Assembly: GCF_002217755.1 (NCBI RefSeq)
Contig: NZ_BCFL01000033.1
Span: 124,001 to 188,000, forward strand
Direction: 5' to 3'
DNA: 64,000 bases
From: Streptomyces hyaluromycini
Lineage (GTDB): Bacteria; Actinomycetota; Actinomycetes; Streptomycetales; Streptomycetaceae
Shown here in pieces: positions 1-5,907 of this stretch. A program made the position numbers and the translations under genes. The notes under the pieces are model-generated. The model was not told the DNA's origin, did no database searches, and saw nothing but the letters and a program-made list of their open reading frames with translations. Every line of letters begins with the position of its first letter. Within the stretch, counting starts at the first letter, position 1.

Positions 1-344
1 CGGTGCCGTTCCAGATGGGCGCCGGTGCTGATCAGGGCGAGCGGCAGCGCGGTACCCGCGACCGAGTGGTAGCCGCGCAGCTGGTCGACGGCGAAGCCGA
101 GGGACACCAGGGCCAGCGAGACGGCCGGCCACCGCCGGCGCACGGCGAGCGGCAGGCACTCCAGGCCCAGCACCGCGATGGTCAGCGCGTCGAAGGGGCG
201 GGTCGGCAGCTCTCCGACCTGGGTCCCCTTGCCGTGCAGGGCCGGCAGGAACGACCCGGCCAGGAGCAGCAGCCCGAGCGGCAGATCCCGGACCGTGACG
301 TCGAGCCGGTGCCACCACCCGGGCGCCTGCCGAGGACTGATCAC
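1..344 (-). CDS. sensor histidine kinase, N-terminal membrane portion (cut by window edge)
   Basis: Reading leftward from a GTG at 344 gives an open frame of about 114 residues that runs off the window. It starts VISPRQAPGWWHRLDVTVRD and then has hydrophobic stretches (LGLLLLAGSFLPAL, ALTIAVLGLECLPLAV, VSLALVSLGFAV). This is the usual N-terminal membrane domain of actinobacterial NarL-partner histidine kinases; the kinase domain lies outside, so the call is inference from this end only. Its GTG overlaps the TGA of the CPBP protease (GTGA), which implies translational coupling and one operon. Confidence 0.6.
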   Translation of the reverse strand, partial: MISPRQAPGWWHRLDVTVRDLPLGLLLLAGSFLPALHGKGTQVGELPTRPFDALTIAVLGLECLPLAVRRRWPAVSLALVSLGFAVDQLRGYHSVAGTALPLALISTGAHLERH

Positions 345-1180
345 CGCGGCAGTGTAGCGACGGAGCCGGCCGGGACACCCCGTCGCGGACGCGGTACCAG
401 GTGCCCCCGCCGCCTGGCGAGCCACAGGAACGCGACCGTCACCAGCACCCCGAGCAGCACCGAGTACACGCTCGCCTCCGGCCCGAACTGCCCGCCGGTG
501 ACCAGCCGCGACCCCGAGGTGGAGGCGTCCAGCAGCCCCTGCTGCGCTCCGCCGCTGCCGGAGACCTCGGTGCCGAAGATGCCGGACTCGGCGAAGTTCC
601 AGCCGAAGTGGAGGCCGATCGGCAGCCAGAGGGTGCGGGTGGCGGCGTACGCGGCACCGAGCATGCCGCCGGCCTCGATCGCGATGGCGAGGGCGCCCCA
701 CACGGTCGCGTCCTTGTTGAGCAGGTGCATCATCCCGAACAGCGCCCCGGTCGACACCAGCGCGATCCAGGTCCCGGTGCGCTCCTCGACGATCCGGAAC
801 AGCACGCCCCGGAAGAGCAGTTCCTCCGTCACAGCGGCGGCGACCATGTACCCGACGACCCCCACCGCACCCCCCACCGAGCCCACCCCATGGACGGAGT
901 AGTCCCCGAGGAAGGCGATGTTCCCGATGACGCACGCGAACGTCACCACACCTATGGCCGTCCCCCGCCCGAACGCCACCCGGGCACCCTCCCGCCCCAC
1001 CTCCACGCTCGGCCGATGCTCGGTCCGCCGTACCACCCACCCGTAGACGAGCACCGCGACCACGGCGGTGAGCAGGCCGAGGACCAGGGTGAGGAACCAG
1101 TTCCCCTGCACCGCGGCGACGCCCTGCCCCCCGACGAAGGCGACCGCCGCGACCGCCAGGAGCTGCCAGACCAGCCTCAT
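341..1180 (-). CDS. CPBP family intramembrane glutamic endopeptidase
   Basis: This 279-residue polytopic membrane protein has the CPBP (Abi/Rce1-type) motifs in order: EELLFRG with E119, E120 and R124; FGMMH with F148 and H152; and HFGWN with H191 and N195. These residues form the intramembrane active site in this family, which cleaves prenylated or other membrane substrates; the substrate here is unknown. The ATG at 1180 is preferred over one ten codons upstream because GAGGGAG sits just before it. It is followed directly by a histidine kinase gene through a GTGA overlap, so it may act in the same signalling pathway. Confidence 0.88.
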   Translation of the reverse strand: MRLVWQLLAVAAVAFVGGQGVAAVQGNWFLTLVLGLLTAVVAVLVYGWVVRRTEHRPSVEVGREGARVAFGRGTAIGVVTFACVIGNIAFLGDYSVHGVGSVGGAVGVVGYMVAAAVTEELLFRGVLFRIVEERTGTWIALVSTGALFGMMHLLNKDATVWGALAIAIEAGGMLGAAYAATRTLWLPIGLHFGWNFAESGIFGTEVSGSGGAQQGLLDASTSGSRLVTGGQFGPEASVYSVLLGVLVTVAFLWLARRRGHLVPRPRRGVPAGSVATLPR

Positions 1181-1418
1181 GATGACTCCCTCACAGGATC
1201 CGCAGCCCAACCGCTGCGACTGGCCCGAACGCTACGGATCGGCCGCCCCGCAATCGTCACCACGCAGTGGACACCTGCCTGTAGCTCGCACGGGGGACAC
1301 CCCGAACGGCCGTCACCACTCAGGCGGGCGCGCTCCGGTCACTCACCGTCATCACAGCGGATGCGCGGCCGCACGCCTCCACCTAACGTCGCAGGTGAGG
1401 ACCAGCCAGGGAGCGGAC

Positions 1419-2063
1419 ATGACCCGAACCAAGCGCAGCAGGACCCGTGGCACGGCCCGTAAGCCGGCGCCGAGGATCTCGTCCCGCGTGGTGACGTCAC
1501 CGACGGCGCCCACTCCGACGGCACCCGAACGCGGGTCGCCGCAGCCGGCGCCGCCCCGTGATCACGCCTTCCCGCACGGCCCACCGCGCCGGCCGACCCG
1601 CATGCGGATATCCGGGACCAACCCGTGGTCGGTCACGGTGATGAGCTTCTTCTTCCTGACGGGACTGGGGGTGTGTGTCCTCGGCGCCGCTCTCGCCACG
1701 TCGGTGCTGCTGGACATCGTGGCCCCGGGCGAGTGGCCGACGCCGTGGGAGACGCTGGTCGTCGCCACCGGGGTCGTCGCGCTGGAGATCCTCCTGGGCA
1801 CCGTTCTGGCCTGCCTGTGCGGCTTCATGTACAACTACACCGCCCGGTTCAGCGGCGGTGTCGAAGTGGCCCTGACCGGCGATCTCAGCGACCCGCCCCC
1901 GGCCGCCCAGGCCCTCCGGCTCCTGACACGGCTGCACGCGCGCGCCCGCCGGCGCCTGGACGCCTGGACACCGGCCAACCCCTTTGCCGGCGGGCGCCTT
2001 TCCCGCCGACCCCACGGCGACCCATCCCCACCCGACGCCGACCCCCGCCCCCGGCAGCCGTAG
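1419..2063 (+). CDS. DUF3566-like two-TM membrane protein
   Basis: The protein has 214 residues. A basic, Pro-rich N-terminal tail of about 70 residues precedes NPWSVTVMSFFFLTGLGVCV, a second hydrophobic segment and the sequence GFMYNYTARFSGGVEV. That pattern (xxPWSVxxxSF, then xxYNxxAxFxGGxEV) matches the actinobacterial DUF3566 domain, which is often found near gyrA. The Pro-rich C-terminal tail is unconserved in appearance. An AGGGAG lies eight bases before the ATG. Its function is unknown; the call rests on motif recall. It ends just before the attachment site of the integrated element. Confidence 0.7.
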   Translation: MTRTKRSRTRGTARKPAPRISSRVVTSPTAPTPTAPERGSPQPAPPRDHAFPHGPPRRPTRMRISGTNPWSVTVMSFFFLTGLGVCVLGAALATSVLLDIVAPGEWPTPWETLVVATGVVALEILLGTVLACLCGFMYNYTARFSGGVEVALTGDLSDPPPAAQALRLLTRLHARARRRLDAWTPANPFAGGRLSRRPHGDPSPPDADPRPRQP

Positions 2064-2080
2064 CCCCCCGGACAACCACG

Positions 2081-2110
2081 AGGGCGGCCCCTCGCCCGAG
2101 GTGCCGCCCT
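2081..2110 (+). terminator. GC-rich hairpin after the DUF3566-like gene
   Basis: An 8-bp perfect stem (AGGGCGGC at 2081-2088 with GCCGCCCT at 2103-2110) lies 18 bases after the stop codon. There is no long T-run, as is common in Streptomyces. Confidence 0.6.
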
Positions 2111-2135
2111 GTCGTTGTGCCTGGTCACGCGTTAA

Positions 2136-2177
2136 GAGGCCATGGCGGGAATCGAACCCGCGTAACTCGCTTTGCAG
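2136..2177 (-). repeat. left attachment site: 3' fragment of tRNA-Cys
   Basis: These 42 bases match 11759-11800 at 41 positions; the difference is A at 2142 against G at 11765. The fragment runs from the anticodon region to the 3' end of tRNA-Cys, in minus orientation, and is the displaced 3' end of the original gene. The mismatch turns an acceptor-stem G-C pair into a G-U wobble if joined to the 5' half. Confidence 0.93.
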
Positions 2178-2618
2178 TCTGCTCACGCAGCCTGGGACTC
2201 GTACCGAGTCTGACCAGGCTCGTCCCCTTGGTCAAGCGGTTCTGACCAGTGCAGGCGACTGACTCAACATGGGGACGCGTGGCTCCCCTTGGGGCACACA
2301 CGGCTACTGCCCTCCCCCTAGGGAGCCTCAGCCACGAAGAAGACCAGGCGGGGTAGTCCGGGATTCCGAACGGTGAAGGTAGGGGGGTCTTTGTACCAAG
2401 GGCTGCACTGTCACCTGACGACCTGTCAGAGAGCTGCGCCCTGGTGTAGGCGCCCTAGCGGAAGCGTTCATCAAACGGTCGTCTGCTGATCCTGAATGCC
2501 TGAGTGAGGTATGTCCGGTTAGCCCGATCCTGCTGTTTCATCAAACGGTTCATCTATCTGCTATCATCTATCTAGATAGAAGGACGTTTGATGAAGATGA
2601 TCTAGAAGGAGACAGGGC
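2178..2618. promoter_or_regulatory. element left-end control region with res-like repeats
   Basis: No gene is supported in these 441 bases. Near attL are a palindrome (GACTCG-TAC-CGAGTC, 2196-2210) and two CTGACCAG copies (2210 and 2242) that could be integrase arm sites. Farther right TTCATCAAACGG occurs at 2467-2478 and 2537-2548 and almost perfectly inverted at 2584-2595, with a 14-bp palindrome TCTATCTAGATAGA at 2567-2580 between the last two. The serine recombinase gene starts 23 bases later. The spacing looks like a resolvase binding site (res) that doubles as an operator. The role is inferred. Confidence 0.6.
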
Positions 2619-3224
2619 ATGGCACTGGTTGGACTGGTCCGAGTCAGCACGGACAAGCAGGAGACGGCACGGCAGCACGACGCACTGAACGGCGCAGGGT
2701 GCGTCAAGGTCTTTGAGGAGAAGATCAGCGGTAAGACGCACGTGGAGGAGCGCCCTGGTCTGCTTGCGGCTCTCGACTACATGCGCGAGGGGGACGTGTT
2801 GTGCGTCCAAGAGGTTGACCGACTCGGCCGTAACCTCCTGCAAGGGCTGATCATGCTGACTGAGCTGTTTGAACGGGGCGTAGCCGTAAGGGTGTTGGAC
2901 GGCATTGCCAAGGGTGACCACACAGAGCGCTCCCTGATCCTTGACCTTGCATTCGCTCTGGCAGAGGACAGGCGCAGGGACATTGTGAAGAAGACCAAGA
3001 ACGGCTTGGAGGCTGCGAAGAAGCGTGGCCGCGTAGGTGGACGTCGTGCGGTCATGTCGGAAGCCATGGTCATTCAGGCTGCTGCTCTCAGGGCTCAGGG
3101 CTACACCATCAAGCAGATTCAGCCGCACCTCACGTACAAGACTCAGAGCGGAGAGACCCGTAACCCGTCCGTGGGAGCCATCTCGCAGGCTCTGACTGCC
3201 TATGAGGAGCAGAAGGATTCGTAA
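2619..3224 (+). CDS. serine recombinase (resolvase/invertase family)
   Basis: The 201-residue protein has the small-serine-recombinase catalytic domain: GLVRVSTDKQ with R8 and nucleophile S10, and EVDRLGRN with R68 and R71. A helical E region follows (LAFALAEDRRRDIVKKTKNGLEAAKKRG). The C-terminal part (VMSEAMVIQAAALRAQGYTIKQIQ) is the expected helix-turn-helix. Length is typical for Tn3-type resolvases. AAGGAG lies about seven bases before the ATG. The repeat-rich region directly upstream is probably its own recombination site, so likely jobs are multimer resolution of the circular form or inversion. It is a second recombinase in the element, distinct from the integrase. Confidence 0.93.
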   Translation: MALVGLVRVSTDKQETARQHDALNGAGCVKVFEEKISGKTHVEERPGLLAALDYMREGDVLCVQEVDRLGRNLLQGLIMLTELFERGVAVRVLDGIAKGDHTERSLILDLAFALAEDRRRDIVKKTKNGLEAAKKRGRVGGRRAVMSEAMVIQAAALRAQGYTIKQIQPHLTYKTQSGETRNPSVGAISQALTAYEEQKDS

Positions 3225-3251
3225 GCCATCACAGAGCCGTACAGACCCTCT

Positions 3252-3280
3252 AGAGCCTCTGCCTAACCGGTAGGGGCTCT
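3252..3280 (+). terminator. hairpin terminator after the serine recombinase
   Basis: AGAGCC at 3252-3257 pairs with GGCTCT at 3275-3280, with a partly paired interior, followed by a short pyrimidine tract. Confidence 0.6.
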
Positions 3281-3392
3281 CTTGCTATCCCACTCCTACT
3301 ACAAACCTTGAGACAATGGAGGGGAGCGCCGGAAAGGGCGCTGACACGTCCCTACGGGGAGCGCAGCAGACGACACAGAACGGAGTACAGCC

Positions 3393-3638
3393 ATGGGAGA
3401 TTACGGACCAGGATTGCCAGTCGACATGGACGCCATTGACCAGGTAGCCGAGACAGCCACACAGGGCAGTCAGGGGGCGGACGCTCCCCTATCGCCGGAA
3501 GACAGTGAGGTGCTGGAGAGATTCCAAGGTGCTCTTGGAAGCGGGCACCGAGTGGCCAACTTCGCTCAAGGCACCGGAGAGGGAAGAAAGAACGGCTTTG
3601 GCCTCAGAGCTATTGCGGAAGCGATTCCGGAAGTCTAG
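3393..3638 (+). CDS. small acidic hypothetical protein
   Basis: This 81-residue protein (MGDYGPGLPVDMDAIDQVAE, then LSPEDSEVLERFQGALGSGH and a Gly/Arg-rich stretch) is not one I recognise. It has no membrane segment or signal peptide. The reading frame is plausible because it is isolated between two hairpin terminators, begins with ATG, and fills the gap with coding-like composition; only a weak GGAG lies upstream (at 3383). The element-borne position suggests an accessory or control role, but nothing in the sequence shows it. Confidence 0.5.
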   Translation: MGDYGPGLPVDMDAIDQVAETATQGSQGADAPLSPEDSEVLERFQGALGSGHRVANFAQGTGEGRKNGFGLRAIAEAIPEV

Positions 3639-3728
3639 GAATTAATGGAAATTACCCGATGTGATATCGAGCACATTTAACCACAGCGCAATACGGAAAA
3701 ACTACTCAGCGTTGCCATTGAATAAATC

Positions 3729-3772
3729 AAGGCCCCGATTATGACTTTAGGTCACGATTGGGGCCTTTTTCT
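3729..3772 (+). terminator. strong intrinsic terminator
   Basis: AAGGCCCC at 3729-3736 pairs with GGGGCCTT at 3760-3767 with partial pairing inside, followed by TTT. It isolates the 3393 gene from the following four-gene cluster. Confidence 0.85.
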
Positions 3773-3896
3773 GTCTCCTCATAAACCAACATTGTGTGCG
3801 GGCATGGGATAATGGATATGAAAGGCAAGGAATACCATTCGGAATACACAAGGAGTATCACCAGGGGCATAGGGAAAATAGCGAAAGACTAAGCCA

Positions 3897-4160
3897 ATGA
3901 AACGCAAGAGACTACAAGACCTCCCTATCTGGCGTGGAGACTTTGAACCAGGAGAGACAGCGGTATGGATCTGGCACAACGAAGATCTATCGTGGAATCT
4001 AAGGTATTCCGCTCAAAAGCTACTGCTGAACTTCGCTCTTAACCACAGAGAGCGCTACATAGAACAACTGATCAGGGCCGGATGGATGATCCATGACGAG
4101 AAGGGTCTACGTTCTGTAATACCCGGAAAGAGCAGAGATGGAAGAAACGGAAGTAATTGA
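3897..4160 (+). CDS. small hypothetical protein, first of four overlapping element genes
   Basis: 87 residues, rich in Trp and basic residues. The middle (SAQKLLLNFALNHRERYIEQLIRAGWMIHDEKG) looks like a recognition helix plus wing of a short winged-helix fold, but I recognise no family. The start ATG has only a weak purine tract before it. The stop overlaps the next gene by 23 bases, which argues that the frame is real and translated together with its neighbours. Codon choice is less GC-biased than in the chromosomal genes around the element. Confidence 0.6.
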   Translation: MKRKRLQDLPIWRGDFEPGETAVWIWHNEDLSWNLRYSAQKLLLNFALNHRERYIEQLIRAGWMIHDEKGLRSVIPGKSRDGRNGSN

Positions 4161-4398
4161 ACTAAGGCATGAAGCCAGGATAGACGCGAGAGCCAACCTC
4201 TTGTGGACATACCTGAATCTTCACCAGGAAAAGACGAGATTCACGCAGTCTGAGCTATCGGAAGTCCTGGCATTGGGTTCGGACGGAAGAAGCCTCAGGG
4301 AAGCCGTGGCAAACCTAGAAGACCGTGGATTGCTGCGCGTGGACCGAGCGCACAAGCCACACCGATACGAACTACTAGAAATGGAAACAGCAGAATGA
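4138..4398 (+). CDS. small winged-helix-like protein
   Basis: 86 residues. The segment FTQSELSEVLALGSDGRSLREAVANLEDRGLLRVDRAHKP has the shape of a helix-turn-helix followed by a beta wing (ELSEVL, then a recognition helix LREAVANLEDRGLL), as in MarR/GntR-like small regulators. No named family is recognised. It overlaps the preceding gene by 23 bases and the following gene by 4 bases (ATGA), so it lies in the middle of a translationally coupled operon. Confidence 0.65.
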   Translation: MEETEVIELRHEARIDARANLLWTYLNLHQEKTRFTQSELSEVLALGSDGRSLREAVANLEDRGLLRVDRAHKPHRYELLEMETAE

Positions 4399-4841
4399 CA
4401 GATACCAACGCATTCAACTTCGGAGCCAACGAGAACTGGTTTGCGCGCTACAGCAACCCTCAGGCTCAGGCCGAGAGAGCCGCTAGAAAGGCCGCAGCTA
4501 TCGACGCAGAGCAGCGCAGAATGATTGAGGACCACAAGCAGCGACAGACAGCGGCTGTAATGGAGCAGGCCGGACCAGCGGTCCTCTCTCTTATCCGCCA
4601 GTACAACGACCAGAATCGCCCTGCACTGACCAGCGAAGTGAAGAAGCTGTTCAAGGAGCATCTACAGGGCGCAACGGATCAGGACTTTCAGACGACCCTA
4701 GCCGTCTTGACGGAGTCAGGAGCAGTTATGGAGAAGGTTACGACTAGCGGAATCAGTGGGTACGGAACGGAAGGATTCATGGGACAGAAGACGACCGCGC
4801 TTTGGTCTATGGAATGGCTAAACGAGCAGGGAGGGCAATGA
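4395..4841 (+). CDS. hypothetical protein with coiled N-terminal half and winged-helix-like C-terminal half
   Basis: 148 residues. The N-terminal half is Ala/Arg/Glu/Gln-rich and probably a long helix (AERAARKAAAIDAEQRRMIEDHKQRQ). The C-terminal half (LTSEVKKLFKEHLQGATDQDFQTTLAVLTESGAVMEK) again looks like helix-turn-helix plus wing. No family is recognised. It starts by ATGA overlap with the upstream gene and ends by ATGA overlap with the downstream gene. It is the largest member of the cluster. Confidence 0.65.
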   Translation: MTDTNAFNFGANENWFARYSNPQAQAERAARKAAAIDAEQRRMIEDHKQRQTAAVMEQAGPAVLSLIRQYNDQNRPALTSEVKKLFKEHLQGATDQDFQTTLAVLTESGAVMEKVTTSGISGYGTEGFMGQKTTALWSMEWLNEQGGQ

Positions 4842-5089
4842 CAGAGCTAGAAGACCTCAGCTTCCCGGCTATCGCCCTCTACACCCTATTTGAAGACGGA
4901 TACGAAGCAGACTCACTCCATACGCGAGAAGTCTTTTACCAGGGCTTCCCCGAAGACGATTACGAAGACGCAATGGATGAACTGATGAAAGCGGATATGT
5001 ACCCCGAAGCCGGCGAGCCCCTTAGATATAGCGAACCAAGGGGAGTTCTTTTCAGTCAGAGAAGCGCAAGACCGATAGTGATTGACTAA
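4838..5089 (+). CDS. small acidic hypothetical protein, last of the overlapping cluster
   Basis: 83 residues starting MTELEDLSFPAIALYTLFED. I choose the ATG at 4838 because it overlaps the upstream stop codon (ATGA) and has GGAGGG just before it; an upstream in-frame GTG at 4802 lies inside the preceding gene. The body (DDYEDAMDELMKADMYPEAGEPLRYSEPRGVLFS) fits a further minimal winged-helix layout, acidic this time. No family is recognised. A terminator follows 10 bases after the stop. Confidence 0.62.
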   Translation: MTELEDLSFPAIALYTLFEDGYEADSLHTREVFYQGFPEDDYEDAMDELMKADMYPEAGEPLRYSEPRGVLFSQRSARPIVID

Positions 5090-5098
5090 ACAGAAACA

Positions 5099-5138
5099 GA
5101 AATGCCCCCAATCCCACGGCCAGGAAAGGGGGCGTTTC
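5099..5138 (+). terminator. terminator of the four-gene cluster
   Basis: GAAATGCCCCC at 5099-5109 pairs with GGGGGCGTTTC at 5128-5138 (one G-T pair) and is followed by TATAG. Confidence 0.8.
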
Positions 5139-5520
5139 TATAGATGCGTCGAATAGTGTTCCGGGACAAAAGCTATCTACAAGAAAAGGATACGCCATTC
5201 TTGTGGATAGCTGAGTTCTTAACCGAATGCCCTAGGTAGTTGCCCCAATGAAATCGGTATGTCCGAATTCAATTCGGCCGGAATGGCTAGCACGCTCCCC
5301 CAGGGGACTACATAGCCACGTACGGCGCTCTAGACGCTGCGCCGGACACAGGGAGCAGCGGGAGCCCCGTAGGGGACTTTGCGGAGCGTATACGGGCCTC
5401 TCAGAGCCGTACCGAGCGTCAGGGGCGACGCTACGCGCTACCGGACTAGCGGCTCCGAGTAGGTGCTAAGGAATCGAGAGCGCGGGATTATGGTCCGTGA
5501 GTCGATCATCCGTCAAGGGG
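5139..5520. other. gene-free structured stretch, candidate origin or transfer site
   Basis: I see no convincing gene in these 382 bases. The stretch 5260-5470 switches from AT-rich to GC-rich and is dense in short inverted repeats: CCGAATT-C-AATTCGG (5263-5277), AGCGTC..GACGCT and GCTACC..GGACTAGC near 5417-5450. A 73-codon frame at 5248-5469 has arginine-rich, low-complexity content and no ribosome site, so it is not called. Placement just before the initiator-like gene fits an origin or single-strand origin; this is inference. Confidence 0.35.
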
Positions 5521-5548
5521 TTGACACCAGATCATCATGGGCTACTCT
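5521..5548 (+). promoter_or_regulatory. sigma70-type promoter upstream of the initiator-like gene
   Basis: TTGACA at 5521-5526 and TACTCT at 5543-5548 are separated by 16 bases. This is the best consensus promoter in the element. It lies only about 35 bases before a strong terminator and about 340 bases before the initiator-like start codon. Confidence 0.6.
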
Positions 5549-5581
5549 GCTGCTCTTACTTCAACCCCAGCAGATACGTAG

Positions 5582-5612
5582 CCCCATGGGAATACAGCCC
5601 ATGGGGATTTTT
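5582..5612 (+). terminator. strong intrinsic terminator or attenuator in the initiator leader
   Basis: A 9-bp perfect stem (CCCCATGGG at 5582-5590 with CCCATGGGG at 5598-5606, 7-base loop) is followed by ATTTTTCT. With the promoter at 5521 it would give a transcript of about 60 bases unless read through. Confidence 0.85.
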
Positions 5613-5632
5613 CTGCTCCCGTAAACGAGAAA

Positions 5633-5666
5633 AGCCCTACTCCTTGACTGTGTGAGGAGTAGGGCT
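5633..5666 (+). promoter_or_regulatory. second leader hairpin before a ribosome binding site
   Basis: A perfect 12-bp stem (AGCCCTACTCCT at 5633-5644 with AGGAGTAGGGCT at 5655-5666) has no T-run. It sits immediately before GGAAAGGAGG at 5672-5681, so it may control access to downstream translation rather than terminate. Confidence 0.5.
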
Positions 5667-5694
5667 ATCCCGGAAAGGAGGAAGCAAGCAAACA

Positions 5695-5730
5695 ATGAAA
5701 CCATTACCGGGTACGAAATCATCCGCTTAA
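5695..5730 (+). CDS. possible 11-residue leader peptide
   Basis: The frame encodes MKPLPGTKSSA and has a full AAAGGAGG ribosome site 13 bases ahead. It lies between the leader hairpins and the initiator-like gene. Such a strong site for so short a frame suggests a leader peptide or the remains of a gene. No codon bias argument is possible at this length. Confidence 0.3.
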   Translation: MKPLPGTKSSA

Positions 5731-5817
5731 AGAATACCAGCAATAGCGCCAGTGATCGTTGGCGGGATTGCCATTGATGAGAAAATAGATATAGCCGCAC
5801 GAAAGGAAGTCGTGCAA

Positions 5818-5907
5818 ATGAACCGTAGAGCAGAAAGAATACCAACCAAACCAGCTATCCAAAGGATACCTAGTAGAAAGAATACCAAACATGACCGACA
5901 ACAATGA
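5818..5907 (+). CDS. possible 29-residue basic peptide overlapping the initiator-like gene
   Basis: The frame encodes MNRRAERIPTKPAIQRIPSR plus nine residues, with GAAAGGAAG nine bases ahead of the ATG. It overlaps the first 17 bases of the downstream gene in another frame, so it could couple translation of that gene, whose own ribosome site is weak. Basic and Pro-containing; no family recognised. Confidence 0.35.
   Translation: MNRRAERIPTKPAIQRIPSRKNTKHDRQQ

Noticed and set aside
3777..3979. Minus-strand frame 3779-3979
   Set aside because: Overlaps the start of the four-gene cluster on the other strand, lacks a ribosome site and has no coding-like composition.
5248..5469. 73-codon frame in the element
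   Set aside because: Arg/Ser/Gly-rich low-complexity product, no ribosome site, and it lies over a patch of inverted repeats; treated as non-coding.
5561..5845. 94-codon minus-strand frame with hydrophobic content
   Set aside because: It crosses a strong plus-strand terminator and a 12-bp hairpin and has no ribosome site; it is a by-product of those structures.
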